Under the pieces are notes generated by a model that did not search any database, was not told where the DNA came from, and saw nothing but the letters and a program-made list of their open reading frames with translations. The position numbers and the translations under genes are program-made. This document shows positions 35,069 through 45,053 of a DNA stretch of 64,000 bases, in pieces. Within the stretch, counting starts at the first letter, position 1, and every line of letters starts with the position of its first letter. This DNA comes from Paracoccaceae bacterium (GTDB taxonomy: Bacteria; Pseudomonadota; Alphaproteobacteria; Rhodobacterales; Rhodobacteraceae), in the NCBI GenBank assembly GCA_947504705.1, contig CANNIA010000008.1, positions 1-64,000 of the forward strand. Direction: 5' to 3'.

Positions 35069-37491
35069 CAAACCTTCCCAGCACCGCCCGCGTTGTCATC
35101 ATAGGCGGCGGCATCGTCGGCACGTCGGTTGCCTATCACATGGGCAAGCTTGGGTGGACCGACACTGTCTTGCTTGAGCGCAAGAAGCTGACTTCAGGGA
35201 CGACCTTCCACGCTGCCGGTCTCGTGGGGCAGTTGCGCACGTCCGCCAACATCACCCAGCTTCTGGGCCATTCGGTGGCGCTTTACAAATCCTTGGAAGC
35301 CGAGACGGGCCTGCAAACCGGCTGGAAGATGAACGGCGGCCTGCGCCTGGCCTGCAACGCCGAACGCTGGACCGAGGTGAAGCGGCAGGCGACCACGGCG
35401 CATAGCTTCGGACTGGAGATGCATCTTCTGACCCCGAAAGAGGCGCAGGATCTTTGGCCCCTGATGACCATCGATGACCTGGTCGGCGCGGCCTTTCTGC
35501 CGACTGACGGGCAGGCGAACCCCTCGGACATCACCCAAAGCCTTGCCAAAGGCGCTCGGATGGCCGGGGTGAAGATTTTCGAAGATACCCCGGTCACCCG
35601 GATCATCGTCGAAGAGGGCCGCATTCGCGGGGTGGAAACCCCCTTCGGTACCATCGAATGCGAAAAGGTCGTCTGTTGCGCGGGGCAATGGACGCGCACT
35701 TTGGCGGCGACGGTGGGGGTCAACGTGCCGCTCGTTTCGGTCGAACACCAATACATGGTTACCGAAAGGATCCCCGGCGTGGCGCCAACGCTGCCGACCC
35801 TGCGCGATCCCGATCGGCTAACCTATTGGAAGGAAGACGTTGGTGGGTTGGTCTGGGGCGGCTATGAGCCGAACCCGAAACCATGGGCTGAAAACGGCAT
35901 TCCCGAGGGCTTTCACTTCGAGCTTCTGAACAGCGACTACGACCACTACGGCCAGTTCATGGAGGATGCGATTGCCCGTGTCCCCGCGCTGGCCAACGCT
36001 GGAGTCAAGCAACTGATCAACGGGCCGGAAAGCTTTACCCCCGATGGGAATTTCATTCTGGGCGAGGCCCCCGAGCTGCGGAACTTCTTCGTCGGCGCGG
36101 GCTTCAACGCCTTTGGCATCGCGTCTGGCGGCGGGGCGGGCATGGCGCTGGCAGAATGGGTGGCGACTGGTACCGCGCCCTATGACCTCTGGCCCGTCGA
36201 CATCCGCCGCTTTGGCCCGATGCACCGATCGACCGACTATGTCCGCACCCGCACGACAGAAGCCTATGCCAAGCATTACACCATCGCCTGGCCGTCCGAA
36301 GAAATGAAGTCGGCAAGGCCTTCGCGCCGCTCACCCCTTTACGCGCATCTGAAGGTGGCAGGGGCATCATTCGGGGAAAAGCTTGGCTGGGAGCGTCCGA
36401 ACTGGTTTGCGGGACCGGGAGAGGAACCGGTTGACCGCTATTCCTATCAGCGCCCCGGATGGTTCGATGCCGTGGGCCGTGAACACAAGGCGGCGCGGGA
36501 AGGCGCTATCCTGATCGACCAGACCTCGTTTGCGAAATTCGCGGTCAAGGGCCCGGATGCCGCCAAGGCGCTGAACTGGATCGCCGCCGGAAATGTAGAT
36601 CGCCCGGTTGGGAGCTTGGTCTACACCCAGATGCTGAACCACAAGGGCGGGATCGAATGCGATGTGACAGTGGTCAGGAAGGCGCGTGACGAATTCTACA
36701 TCGTCACCGGAACCGGTTTTGCGACGCATGATTTCGACTGGATAAACAGAAACTTGTGCGGCGACGTTCAGATCTTGGATGTCACCTCCGGCTTTACTGC
36801 GCTGTCGCTGATGGGTCCACGGTCACGCGAGATCCTGCAGGGACTGACCCGCGATGATCTGTCGAACGCCGCCTTCCCCTTCGCCACCGCGCGCGAGATC
36901 TCCATTGCAGGCTGTCCGGTCTGGGCCTTGCGGGTGACCTATGTCGGCGAGCTTGGGTGGGAGCTTCACATGCCGACCGAAGTCGCCGTCACCGTCTATG
37001 AGGCGCTGATGGCGGCGGGCGGGGTCACCAATGCGGGCTACCGGGTGATCGAGACGCTGCGGTTGGAAAAGGGCTATCGCGCCTGGGGGGCTGATATCGG
37101 GCCTGACCATACGCCGGTCGAGGCAGGCTTGGCATGGGCGATGAAGGTGAAATCCGGGATCCCATTCCTTGGTCGCGATGCCGTCGCTGCCCAGCTTGCA
37201 GGGGGCGTGAAGAAGCGGCTTGCCACCTTTACCGCTGCGCCCGACGTGGTGCTGCTGGGTCGAGAGACGATCTACCGGAATGGGGAAAGGGTGGGTTGGC
37301 TGTCGTCGGGCGGCTATGGCCATACTATCGGCAAATCGATCGGCATGGGTTACGTGCGCCAGCCGGGCGGGGTGACCGAAGATTTCGTGCTGTCAGGCAC
37401 TTACGAGCTTGAGGTCGCCTCGGAACGGGTCCCTGCGCAGGTGTCGCTCGAACCGCTCTATGATCCGAAGAACTTGAAGGTGAAGGCTTAA
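35065..37491 (+). CDS. FAD-dependent oxidoreductase fused to GcvT domain (dimethylglycine/sarcosine dehydrogenase-like)
   Basis: An 808-residue two-part enzyme. Residues 1-430 form a DAO-type FAD domain ([33 protein letters not shown] near 45-57, where the family binds FAD covalently through a His). Residues 430-808 are a GcvT tetrahydrofolate domain with [14 protein letters not shown] and [10 protein letters not shown]. Such enzymes demethylate dimethylglycine or sarcosine and pass the C1 unit to THF. The substrate is not provable here. Its stop codon overlaps that of the convergent rsmA gene (shared TTAA). Confidence 0.88.
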   Translation: MTNLPSTARVVIIGGGIVGTSVAYHMGKLGWTDTVLLERKKLTSGTTFHAAGLVGQLRTSANITQLLGHSVALYKSLEAETGLQTGWKMNGGLRLACNAERWTEVKRQATTAHSFGLEMHLLTPKEAQDLWPLMTIDDLVGAAFLPTDGQANPSDITQSLAKGARMAGVKIFEDTPVTRIIVEEGRIRGVETPFGTIECEKVVCCAGQWTRTLAATVGVNVPLVSVEHQYMVTERIPGVAPTLPTLRDPDRLTYWKEDVGGLVWGGYEPNPKPWAENGIPEGFHFELLNSDYDHYGQFMEDAIARVPALANAGVKQLINGPESFTPDGNFILGEAPELRNFFVGAGFNAFGIASGGGAGMALAEWVATGTAPYDLWPVDIRRFGPMHRSTDYVRTRTTEAYAKHYTIAWPSEEMKSARPSRRSPLYAHLKVAGASFGEKLGWERPNWFAGPGEEPVDRYSYQRPGWFDAVGREHKAAREGAILIDQTSFAKFAVKGPDAAKALNWIAAGNVDRPVGSLVYTQMLNHKGGIECDVTVVRKARDEFYIVTGTGFATHDFDWINRNLCGDVQILDVTSGFTALSLMGPRSREILQGLTRDDLSNAAFPFATAREISIAGCPVWALRVTYVGELGWELHMPTEVAVTVYEALMAAGGVTNAGYRVIETLRLEKGYRAWGADIGPDHTPVEAGLAWAMKVKSGIPFLGRDAVAAQLAGGVKKRLATFTAAPDVVLLGRETIYRNGERVGWLSSGGYGHTIGKSIGMGYVRQPGGVTEDFVLSGTYELEVASERVPAQVSLEPLYDPKNLKVKA

Positions 37492-38327
37492 GGCGAAACC
37501 GCGCGGGCAAGGGTGCAGAAGGCCTCAAGCCCGATTTCCTCGGCTCGCGCGGTGGGGGGGATGCCGACACTTTCTAGGATCGTCTCGATCCCCGGTGTCA
37601 GGCCTTTCAGGCTGGCGCGCAGCATCTTGCGGCGCTGGTTGAAAGCCATGGCAGTTATGCGCTGCAACACCTTGAAGTCGCAAGGAAAACGTGGGCCGGG
37701 CAGGGCGGTCAGGTGGACGACCGCCGAATGCACCTTGGGGGCAGGGGTAAAGGCCTCGGGTGGCAGGGTCATCACGACCTTGGCGTCACACCGATACTGC
37801 GCCAGCAGGGCCAGACGCCCATAGTGGTCGGTTCTGGGTTTGGCCACGATCCGCTCGGCCACTTCCTTCTGGAACATCAGCGTCAGCGAAGACCACAGGG
37901 GCGGCCATTCAGCGGGGGTCAGCCACCGGATCAGAAGTTCGGTGCCGACATTGTAAGGCAAGTTCGCCACGATCTTGAACGGTGCAGTCAAGTGCGCGCC
38001 AAGGTCCAGTTCAAGTGCATCGCCATGCAGCACGGTCAGACGGCCCGGATAGGCGGCGGCAATCTCTTCCAGCGCAGGCAGGCAGCGCGCGTCCTTTTCC
38101 ACCGCCACAACCCGCCGCGCGCCTTCGACCAGAAGCCCGCGTGTCAAGCCGCCGGGGCCAGGGCCAACCTCAAGGACATCGCACCCGCTCAGATCGCCCG
38201 CTGATCGCGCGATCTTCGAGGTCAGGTTCAAGTCGAGAAGGAAGTTCTGCCCAAGCTGTTTTTTCGCGATCAATTCATGCGCCCGGATCACGTCACGCAG
38301 CGGTGGCAGGCCGTCAATCGTTCCCAC
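37488..38327 (-). CDS. rsmA: 16S rRNA dimethyladenosine methyltransferase
   Basis: A 279-residue KsgA family enzyme. [19 protein letters not shown] is the N-terminal RNA/SAM motif, [16 protein letters not shown] motif I, and [14 protein letters not shown] the NLPY catalytic motif. It dimethylates A1518 and A1519 of 16S rRNA. It lies 2 bases after pdxA, last of the lptF-lptG-lptD-surA-pdxA-rsmA operon, an order conserved in many alphaproteobacteria. Confidence 0.96.
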   Translation of the reverse strand: MGTIDGLPPLRDVIRAHELIAKKQLGQNFLLDLNLTSKIARSAGDLSGCDVLEVGPGPGGLTRGLLVEGARRVVAVEKDARCLPALEEIAAAYPGRLTVLHGDALELDLGAHLTAPFKIVANLPYNVGTELLIRWLTPAEWPPLWSSLTLMFQKEVAERIVAKPRTDHYGRLALLAQYRCDAKVVMTLPPEAFTPAPKVHSAVVHLTALPGPRFPCDFKVLQRITAMAFNQRRKMLRASLKGLTPGIETILESVGIPPTARAEEIGLEAFCTLARAVSP

Positions 38328-38329
38328 GA

Positions 38330-39289
38330 CTATGCCCCGCGCGCCGTCGCCATCTCGCGCGCCATCCGCAAAGCCGCGATCAGGCTGGACGGGTCGGCAA
38401 TCCCCTGACCGGCGATGTCATAGGCGGTGCCGTGGTCGGGAGAGGTGCGCACGAAGGGCAGGCCCAGCGTCACGTTCACCCCGCCGGCGAAATCGAGGGT
38501 CTTGATCGGGATCAACGCCTGATCGTGATAGGTGCAGATTGCAGCGTCATAGGTCTTGCGGGCGGCGGCATGGAACATCGTATCTGCCGACATTGGCCCC
38601 CGGATTGCCATGCCTTCGGCGGCCAGCCGCGTCACAAGGGGGCGGATCATGCGTTCCTCCTCCCAGCCCATCGCGCCGCCTTCGCCCGCATGGGGGTTCA
38701 GCCCGGCGACCACCAGACGGGGGGCCGGAATTCCGAAGTCGCGGATCAGGCCAGCGTGGGTGATGCGGATTGTTTCCTCAAGCAGCGCTTCGGTCAGGGC
38801 TGCGGGAACCTCGGCCAGCGCGATATGGATCGTTGCCGGCACGACCCGCAACTCTGAGCAGGCGAGCATCATCACCACTCGGGCAACCCCGGCCAGATGG
38901 GCCAGAAACTCGGTATGGCCGGGAAATGCGAACCCTGCACCGTCCTTCAGCGCCTTCTTGTGGATTGGTGCGGTGCAAATGCCCGAGGCTTTGGCCCCCA
39001 TGACCAGACCAACCGCCCGCTCGATCACTTCGATCACCCCCCGGGCGTTTGCCGGGTCGGGGGTTCCGGGCCGGGCAATGGCCGCAAAGTCGTGCCGCAG
39101 GATTGGCAGCGGACCGGGTGCCAGCGGGACAGAGAGATCCAGAACCTCGCGCCAAAGAGTGCCCGGCGGTAACTGGCGCGGATCGCCAAGCCAGATGAAG
39201 CGCTCTCCGCTGTTCCAGGCCTTGATCGCGATTTCCGGGCCAATTCCGGAAGGATCGCCCGAGGTCAGAAGAATGGGGCCTTGGCTCAC
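38330..39289 (-). CDS. pdxA: 4-hydroxythreonine-4-phosphate dehydrogenase
   Basis: A 319-residue NAD-dependent dehydrogenase of vitamin B6 synthesis. [14 protein letters not shown] (7-20) is the family N-terminus; [19 protein letters not shown] and TYHDQALIP supply the metal-binding His residues. It oxidises 4-phosphohydroxy-L-threonine on the way to pyridoxine phosphate. Its start overlaps the surA stop by 4 bases. Confidence 0.96.
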   Translation of the reverse strand: MSQGPILLTSGDPSGIGPEIAIKAWNSGERFIWLGDPRQLPPGTLWREVLDLSVPLAPGPLPILRHDFAAIARPGTPDPANARGVIEVIERAVGLVMGAKASGICTAPIHKKALKDGAGFAFPGHTEFLAHLAGVARVVMMLACSELRVVPATIHIALAEVPAALTEALLEETIRITHAGLIRDFGIPAPRLVVAGLNPHAGEGGAMGWEEERMIRPLVTRLAAEGMAIRGPMSADTMFHAAARKTYDAAICTYHDQALIPIKTLDFAGGVNVTLGLPFVRTSPDHGTAYDIAGQGIADPSSLIAALRMAREMATARGA

Positions 39290-40557
39290 GGTTCGCGGAT
39301 GACGGCTGCTGCGCGCAGCTCTTCCATATAACCCTCGGCCATCGCCTCGATCCTCTGGTTCGTCAGCCCTGCCCGAACGGAATCGCGGCTGATCGGTTCT
39401 TCCAGCGTGGGTTCACGGCTGCACAGCATGATAAAGCGGCGATAGCCGTCGCGGGTCAGCGCCACCGTGTTTTCACCTGGGTCAAGGCGCGCCAGTTCCA
39501 TGCCAACATCCGACGGAACCTCGGAAGCAAGTTCTGTCGTCATCGTCAGCCGATCTTCCGGCAAACCGCTGGCCTGACCGTTCAGATCATAACAAGTATC
39601 CACGTCGGCCCGGATGCGCGCAATTTCGGCAGCGTCATCGGCAACCAAGAAGTCTGCCCATTTGACAGTGACCACAACCGGCTTGGCGCTTTTGTCGACA
39701 GCGACATCACGCAGCATGAACAGCACGACCGCGCCCTGAACCACAACGGGATCGGAAACCTCCCCCGGTGAAAGCGAAAGGATCTTGGCACCAAGCTCTC
39801 CGGGAAGGTTCGAGAGTGGCATCCAGTCAAGGCGGCCGCCGTTCGAAGCGGTGGGGGACTTGGAGTATTTCTTGGCCGCAGCAGAGAAAGAACCTTCGCC
39901 CGAAAGGTTTGCCGACAGCTGCCGCGCAAGATCAAGCGCCGCCGCCTTTTCGTCGTCACTTTGGACAGGGATGACCAGTTCCGACACCAGAATCTGCAGT
40001 GCCTGTTCGCGCGCTGCCGAGGCCAGAGCCTGATCTATTTCGCTTTCGCTGACAGAGATGAGGCCAGCATATTTCGCTTGGATCACCTTGCGCCAAACAA
40101 CCCCTGCCGCCACAAAATCACGATAGGTTTCGGCCGAGATGTCAACTTTTTCAAGTTCGACGACCAAGGCTTCAGTGGTCAAGTTCGCCCGGGCGGAAAA
40201 TTCGTCCATCCCTGCCAGGACCTCTTCGTCGCTTGCAGTCATCTGCAGACGTTCAGCCTCGGTCTGACGCAGGCGATCCTCGATCAGTGCCTTCAGCGCT
40301 TCCTCCTCGGGGTCGCCGGGGGCGCCGAGAATTTCAAGGAACTTGGCACGCTGGGCCACTTCGTAATCGGTAACGACCCGATCGTTAACAAAGATCCGTG
40401 GTGCAAAGAGATTTTCGGCCTGGGCCACACCCGAGAGCGCAAGCCCGGCAATCAGCGCTGCCGCCTGAAGTTTCAGAAAGGAGAGTGTCATTACCTCAGC
40501 CGCTCTTTCCTTGATCCCGCGGGTCTGTGCCCGCCGTTTCCGCACCCGATCCGTCAT
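39286..40557 (-). CDS. surA: Periplasmic chaperone SurA (parvulin-type peptidyl-prolyl isomerase)
   Basis: A SurA-type protein with a signal peptide (AALIAGLALSGVAQA), an N-terminal chaperone domain (IFVNDRVVTDYEV) and a parvulin domain (AAKKYSKSPTASNGGRLDWMP ... VVVQGAVVLFMLRD). It escorts outer-membrane proteins such as LptD. Two starts are possible. The ATG at 40557 overlaps the lptD stop by ATGA and gives 423 residues with a long basic n-region; the ATG at 40491 gives 401 residues starting right at the signal peptide. I list the coupled start, with moderate certainty. The parvulin domain looks diverged. Confidence 0.88.
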   Translation of the reverse strand: MTDRVRKRRAQTRGIKERAAEVMTLSFLKLQAAALIAGLALSGVAQAENLFAPRIFVNDRVVTDYEVAQRAKFLEILGAPGDPEEEALKALIEDRLRQTEAERLQMTASDEEVLAGMDEFSARANLTTEALVVELEKVDISAETYRDFVAAGVVWRKVIQAKYAGLISVSESEIDQALASAAREQALQILVSELVIPVQSDDEKAAALDLARQLSANLSGEGSFSAAAKKYSKSPTASNGGRLDWMPLSNLPGELGAKILSLSPGEVSDPVVVQGAVVLFMLRDVAVDKSAKPVVVTVKWADFLVADDAAEIARIRADVDTCYDLNGQASGLPEDRLTMTTELASEVPSDVGMELARLDPGENTVALTRDGYRRFIMLCSREPTLEEPISRDSVRAGLTNQRIEAMAEGYMEELRAAAVIREP

Positions 40558-42695
40558 TGCCTGCACGTCCGTGCCGGCCCCCCGGTTACTCCACTGCCGA
40601 ACCCGATCAGATCCAGGGACAGGGTGAAATCCGTCGTCGGCGACACACTAGTCGAGGATGTGAACCGACGCGAGAGGGAAACGCCAAAGCGCACGCATTC
40701 GTTCAGGTATTCAAGCCCGAGGGCCGCGACTGTTCCTTGGTCGGCCGCGAAATCATAGCGACCGGTAAGCCTTCCGGCCCAGTTTGGCCCGATCTTGCGA
40801 AGCGCGTCGAAAGTGATTTCCTCGGTCGGATCATAGCGGTTTTCGGTTGGATCCGCGACGGCCCAGATCAGCGAGCTTTGCAAAGTCAGCTTTGGACGGG
40901 TCAGAGTTAGCCGTGCTTCGCCCTTGGTCAAAGAAAAATCGTCGTCGAACACGGCGCGTGCGGTCAGGGCATAGGCCTCGGGCATGGTCAGGGTCACGGC
41001 AGCGAGCCAATCGGACCTGTGACCTGCCAGCCCCGAACCTGGCCCGAACTGACCAAGATCTTCCGCACGGAAGACCCTTCCAACTGTCACGCCCATGCTC
41101 CAGCCATTTGGGTCATAGCGAGTCCAGCTAAGGCCAAGGTTGCTTCTGGGCCCGCGCTCCACGGCATCAGAACCGGGGAAGCGATCAAGCAGGAAAAGGC
41201 TTCCTTCATCAAACTCGACAAGGACAGAATCTTCGTTGGGAAGCGCTTCAAGGTTCGACGGCGACCAGATGAACTGAGCGACGGGTTCTATGACCTGAGT
41301 GACACCGCCTTCGCTGGTCTTTACCCAAGGCCAGCGCAATTCGACCCCAGCGCTACCGTGGCTGCGGGTGGTGCGGCCGGCAAAAGCGGCATCTTCCGAA
41401 ATGCGATAGGCGTCCGCGGTGGCTTCACCAAGCAGCACGCCTTCGATGCCGCCGGGCAGGAAGAAACTGCGCCGCCAGTTGAAACGCGCCGACATCCGGG
41501 CAAGGTCGCGCCCATCGGCGATAATGTCGCTGTCGGCCCCATCAAACGGGTTGGTCGACGAGCGGACATGGTTATGGGTCTGGAACCTAAGGCCACCTTC
41601 GCCACCAAGGAGCCCAAGAGCAAAGCGGCGATGGAAGGTCAGGTCCGAAATGATCGACGGGATGGTCGTGTTGTCCTCGCTGTCGCGAAGGGTCTGAAAG
41701 CTGATGATCCTGGCCGAGATATACTCGTTCCGGCGGGTTCGGCTTGCTTCGATCCGGCTGTCTAGCCGGTCAAGGTTGGCGATGCCATAATCCAGAAGAT
41801 AAGCCGGGTCGGTGACGGTTTGGCCCTTGATGGTAAGCCCGAAGCTCATAGGCAGCTTGAAAGTGCCATCGATGAAAAGATAGCCGCGGGTTTTGCCTGG
41901 CAGGACCTGGTCATCGGTCAGCGCCCCACTCACCGTCAGATCTCCATTTGCGAAGACCCTGCGATAGCGAAGCTCCACCGTATGGCTGCCGCCGGTCGTG
42001 AAGTAGGGCGTCAAGGTCACGTCGGCCGAGCGTCCAAGCGTGATGAAATAGGGCAGCTTTAGCCCGGTCCCGATCTTTGATGTGGTCCGGATCGAGGGCA
42101 TCAGGAACCCCGTAGCCCGGTCCTGGGTCGGGTCGGGCATCCGAAGCCTTGGGATATAGAAGACCGGCACACCTGCCAGGCGAAGCTGGGCGTTGTCAAA
42201 GGTCAGTTGGCGCAGTTCTTCATCATGGATCACGCGGCTGGCCCGAAGCTCCCACAGCGGTGTCGGGTTGCCCTTGCAGACTTTGCAAGACGAGGCCGAG
42301 ACGGTTTCAAGCGTCGTGCGCCCCTTGCCGGTGCGCATCAACCGTTCGGCCGCAATCGTCAATTGCTGGTTCAGGACCATGCGCGCGCTTGTCAGGATGC
42401 CTTCGCCAAGGTCGGCATCCAGTTCCGCCTGCGACGCAAGGATGACAATCTTTCCGCTGGCTTCTGTCAGGGTGATCGGCCCGGTGATTTCCAGCCGCCC
42501 CGTCGCCTGGTCATAGACAATGCGCGATGCCTGAAGTTTGCGGCCCTGGTAGAACACCTCGACGTTGCCGTCTGCGATCAATTGGGTGTCGCCAGTGATT
42601 TCGAGCCGGTCGGAAACCAGCGTTGCTAGGTCTTGCGCTCGGGCAGGTGCCACGAGCGAAATCAGAAGGGCAAGCAGGGTGAGGATTCGGGTCAT
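40554..42695 (-). CDS. lptD: LPS-assembly outer-membrane protein LptD
   Basis: A 713-residue protein with signal peptide (cleaved after APARA), an OstA/LptA-like N-terminal jellyroll (LEITGDTQLIADGNVEVFYQ, residues 30-130) and a large C-terminal barrel. SSCKVCKG near 142 and Cys residues near the C-terminus are candidates for the disulfides that control LptD maturation. With LptE it inserts LPS into the outer leaflet. It overlaps lptG by one base (TGATG) and is followed by its own chaperone gene surA. Confidence 0.94.
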   Translation of the reverse strand: MTRILTLLALLISLVAPARAQDLATLVSDRLEITGDTQLIADGNVEVFYQGRKLQASRIVYDQATGRLEITGPITLTEASGKIVILASQAELDADLGEGILTSARMVLNQQLTIAAERLMRTGKGRTTLETVSASSCKVCKGNPTPLWELRASRVIHDEELRQLTFDNAQLRLAGVPVFYIPRLRMPDPTQDRATGFLMPSIRTTSKIGTGLKLPYFITLGRSADVTLTPYFTTGGSHTVELRYRRVFANGDLTVSGALTDDQVLPGKTRGYLFIDGTFKLPMSFGLTIKGQTVTDPAYLLDYGIANLDRLDSRIEASRTRRNEYISARIISFQTLRDSEDNTTIPSIISDLTFHRRFALGLLGGEGGLRFQTHNHVRSSTNPFDGADSDIIADGRDLARMSARFNWRRSFFLPGGIEGVLLGEATADAYRISEDAAFAGRTTRSHGSAGVELRWPWVKTSEGGVTQVIEPVAQFIWSPSNLEALPNEDSVLVEFDEGSLFLLDRFPGSDAVERGPRSNLGLSWTRYDPNGWSMGVTVGRVFRAEDLGQFGPGSGLAGHRSDWLAAVTLTMPEAYALTARAVFDDDFSLTKGEARLTLTRPKLTLQSSLIWAVADPTENRYDPTEEITFDALRKIGPNWAGRLTGRYDFAADQGTVAALGLEYLNECVRFGVSLSRRFTSSTSVSPTTDFTLSLDLIGFGSGVTGGPARTCRQ

Positions 42696-43792
42696 CAGCC
42701 ATCCTCAAGATGCAAAAGAAAGCCAAGCGACATCAAAAGCGCAATAAGTGGAGGGCTCCAAGCCGCAAGGGCGACGGGAATCTGGCTGGTGTCGCCCATG
42801 GCTTGCGCGAAGTTGCGCAGGAAGAAGATGCCGAAACCGGAAAGCATCGCGTAAAGCACCATCTTGCCGGTGCCGCCAAACCGGGCATGGCGCATAGTGA
42901 AACCGGCCGCAATCAGAACCATGGCCGTCAGCAGCAGGGGTTGGGCAAGTTCCATCTGGAACCATATCCGGTGGGTCAGTGAAGAAAACCCGGCGCGCTC
43001 AAGCTCGGCAATATAACCGGGCAAGGCCCAGAAGGCAATTTCGGTCGGGCTGCCGAAACTGTCCCGAATCCGGTCGGCCGTCAGCTCAGACGCGAGTGTG
43101 ACCGGGCCCGGTTCGATCTTGGCCGACAGCTCGGGGTTCGGATCGTTCAGGTTCCAGGTCTTGACGCCGGTCAGGGTCCAGCCACCTGGGGCAAGACGTG
43201 CGTTCTCGGCTTCGATTCGGGTCAAAGGTCTCCCATCGCGACCAAAGGTCAGGAAGGTCGCGCCAAAAAGTTCGGTCCCGTCGGGGCCTGATTTTGCCGC
43301 TTGAACGACGGTCTGTCCTTCATCCTCTCCCTGTCGCAGCCAGAGGCCGGAATCTGACACCGACAGAACCGAGCCGCCGCCCTTGCTTAGCGCGGCGCGT
43401 TCCGCATCGTAACGTTTGGTTGTGGCGGCAACGAGCGGGTTGAAAAGTGAAATCGCCAGAAGCCCAAGCACGAGGGCGACCGCGACCGGGGTCACAAGAA
43501 ACCGCAGCCCCGACCGGCCCGAAGCGCGCAAAGCCACCAGCTCGGATGATCGCGCAAGGCTAAGAAAGTTCGCAATCGCGCCCATGACCACGATCAATGG
43601 CAGGATGCGATAGAGCGTATCGGGAACTGCAAACAATGCCAACCGACCCGCGTCGGACAAGCCGATGCCAGCATCCGAAAACCGCCGAAGCTGTTCAACC
43701 GTTTCAATAAGCAGGAGAATGCCGAAGAAGATCAGAAAGATCTGGGTCACGCTCCACAGGAACCGTCGGGCGAAATAGAAGGTCAAGATCAT
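42695..43792 (-). CDS. lptG: LPS export ABC transporter permease LptG
   Basis: A 365-residue inner-membrane protein: six helices (three N-terminal, three C-terminal) around a periplasmic beta-jellyroll domain. TFYFARRFLWSVTQIFLIFF is the N-terminal helix; the jellyroll contains GGWTLTGVKTWNL. With LptF and LptB2 it extracts LPS from the inner membrane. The ATG at 43792 overlaps the lptF stop by 4 bases. Confidence 0.94.
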   Translation of the reverse strand: MILTFYFARRFLWSVTQIFLIFFGILLLIETVEQLRRFSDAGIGLSDAGRLALFAVPDTLYRILPLIVVMGAIANFLSLARSSELVALRASGRSGLRFLVTPVAVALVLGLLAISLFNPLVAATTKRYDAERAALSKGGGSVLSVSDSGLWLRQGEDEGQTVVQAAKSGPDGTELFGATFLTFGRDGRPLTRIEAENARLAPGGWTLTGVKTWNLNDPNPELSAKIEPGPVTLASELTADRIRDSFGSPTEIAFWALPGYIAELERAGFSSLTHRIWFQMELAQPLLLTAMVLIAAGFTMRHARFGGTGKMVLYAMLSGFGIFFLRNFAQAMGDTSQIPVALAAWSPPLIALLMSLGFLLHLEDG

Positions 43793-44904
43793 GCCGTAAC
43801 CCTTGCAAGCCGTCGCGGCCTTTGTCCATGCCAAAGCAGGACAACCGCGGTTGCAATGCCCGCTACAGGTGCCAGATAGACCACTGGCCAGGTCCCTTCG
43901 CGATTGATCGCGACACTGCTGCTCCAAGTCCAGATGAGCTGCGTCAAGATCAAAAGTCCTACGGCAAGCCCCATCTGTCGCCAAAGGCCAAAGCGCGAAA
44001 ACCCGCCAAGCATCAGCGCCGCAAAGGCAATAAGCGGTGCGGCAAGCGCCATGAGCGGAGAGGCAAGCCGGGTGTGCCCCTCCTCCTGCATTTCAGCGAC
44101 GGTCGCCCCAACCTCGGCCATGGCCTGCGGATCGGCGATCAGCAAGCTTGATGTCGGCAGCGCGGCAATCGAGCTGCGCTTCTTGTCAGACGGCCGAGTG
44201 ATACTGCCAAGGTCGAGGGTGAAATCGGCAAACCGGGTCAGCGCCAACCGGCCATCTTTCCGGTTAAGGCTTTGGGTTGATCCATCAAGCATCACCAGCT
44301 TTGGCGCATCTTCTCCGCGCACCAGAAAGGCCTTGCGTGCGGAATAGGTCACCCGGTCGGTCGCGCTGCGGCCATCGGCCAGGAAAAGCCCGTTCAGCTC
44401 TCCCGTCGGGCTGATCGTGTTGATGAAAAGCGTGATTCCCTCGGAAGGGTGCATGAATTGCCCCGCATTCAGGAAACGGGCCGTCACATTCTGCGAAATT
44501 TCCGCATTGCGGGCCGCCAGCATGCTTTGGCTTGCGGGAACCAGCACGTTTGACAGGACAAGTTGCATAAGCAGGACGGCAAAGCCGAAATAGACAACCG
44601 GCCGGGCGAGGCGAAAGGCGGAAAAGCCGGTGGCTTGGACGACGACCATCTCACTTTCCTGCATCAGGCGGTTGACCACATAGGCTGCCGCGGCAAAACC
44701 GGCGATTGGCAGAACCAAACGGATCGCGTTCGGCAGGCTGAGAAGCGAGAATTCCAGAAAGACCAGTGCCGACTGGCCATCGCCGATCAACTGGTCAAAC
44801 AGGCCGACAGCCCGGTTCACCCAGTATACGGCAACCAGCACAAGGGCAAAAAACCCAAACAACTGCAAGAGTTGCGACAGCAGATATCTGTCGAATCTGG
44901 ACAC
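43789..44904 (-). CDS. lptF: LPS export ABC transporter permease LptF
   Basis: A 371-residue partner of LptG with the same architecture (SRFDRYLLSQLLQLFGFFAL N-terminal helix; jellyroll with FMHPSEGITLFINTISPTGE). The GTG at 44904 gives the usual family start and has AAGAG upstream; another GTG six codons earlier is possible. It is the first gene of the six-gene envelope and cofactor operon and diverges from pepA over about 150 bases, as in many alphaproteobacteria. Confidence 0.93.
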   Translation of the reverse strand: MSRFDRYLLSQLLQLFGFFALVLVAVYWVNRAVGLFDQLIGDGQSALVFLEFSLLSLPNAIRLVLPIAGFAAAAYVVNRLMQESEMVVVQATGFSAFRLARPVVYFGFAVLLMQLVLSNVLVPASQSMLAARNAEISQNVTARFLNAGQFMHPSEGITLFINTISPTGELNGLFLADGRSATDRVTYSARKAFLVRGEDAPKLVMLDGSTQSLNRKDGRLALTRFADFTLDLGSITRPSDKKRSSIAALPTSSLLIADPQAMAEVGATVAEMQEEGHTRLASPLMALAAPLIAFAALMLGGFSRFGLWRQMGLAVGLLILTQLIWTWSSSVAINREGTWPVVYLAPVAGIATAVVLLWHGQRPRRLARVTA

Positions 44905-45053
44905 GGCAGCTCTTGCCCCCACAAGATGTTGCCCGGACCCTAACGGAATTCATCGGCGGCGAAAACTCATATCTGGCCAATTCGACGGGTGGATTGTAGC
45001 CTGCGAGCAATTGGCCGCCGAGCCACGGTATGCCTCAGTCAGCGAAGGTTCCC

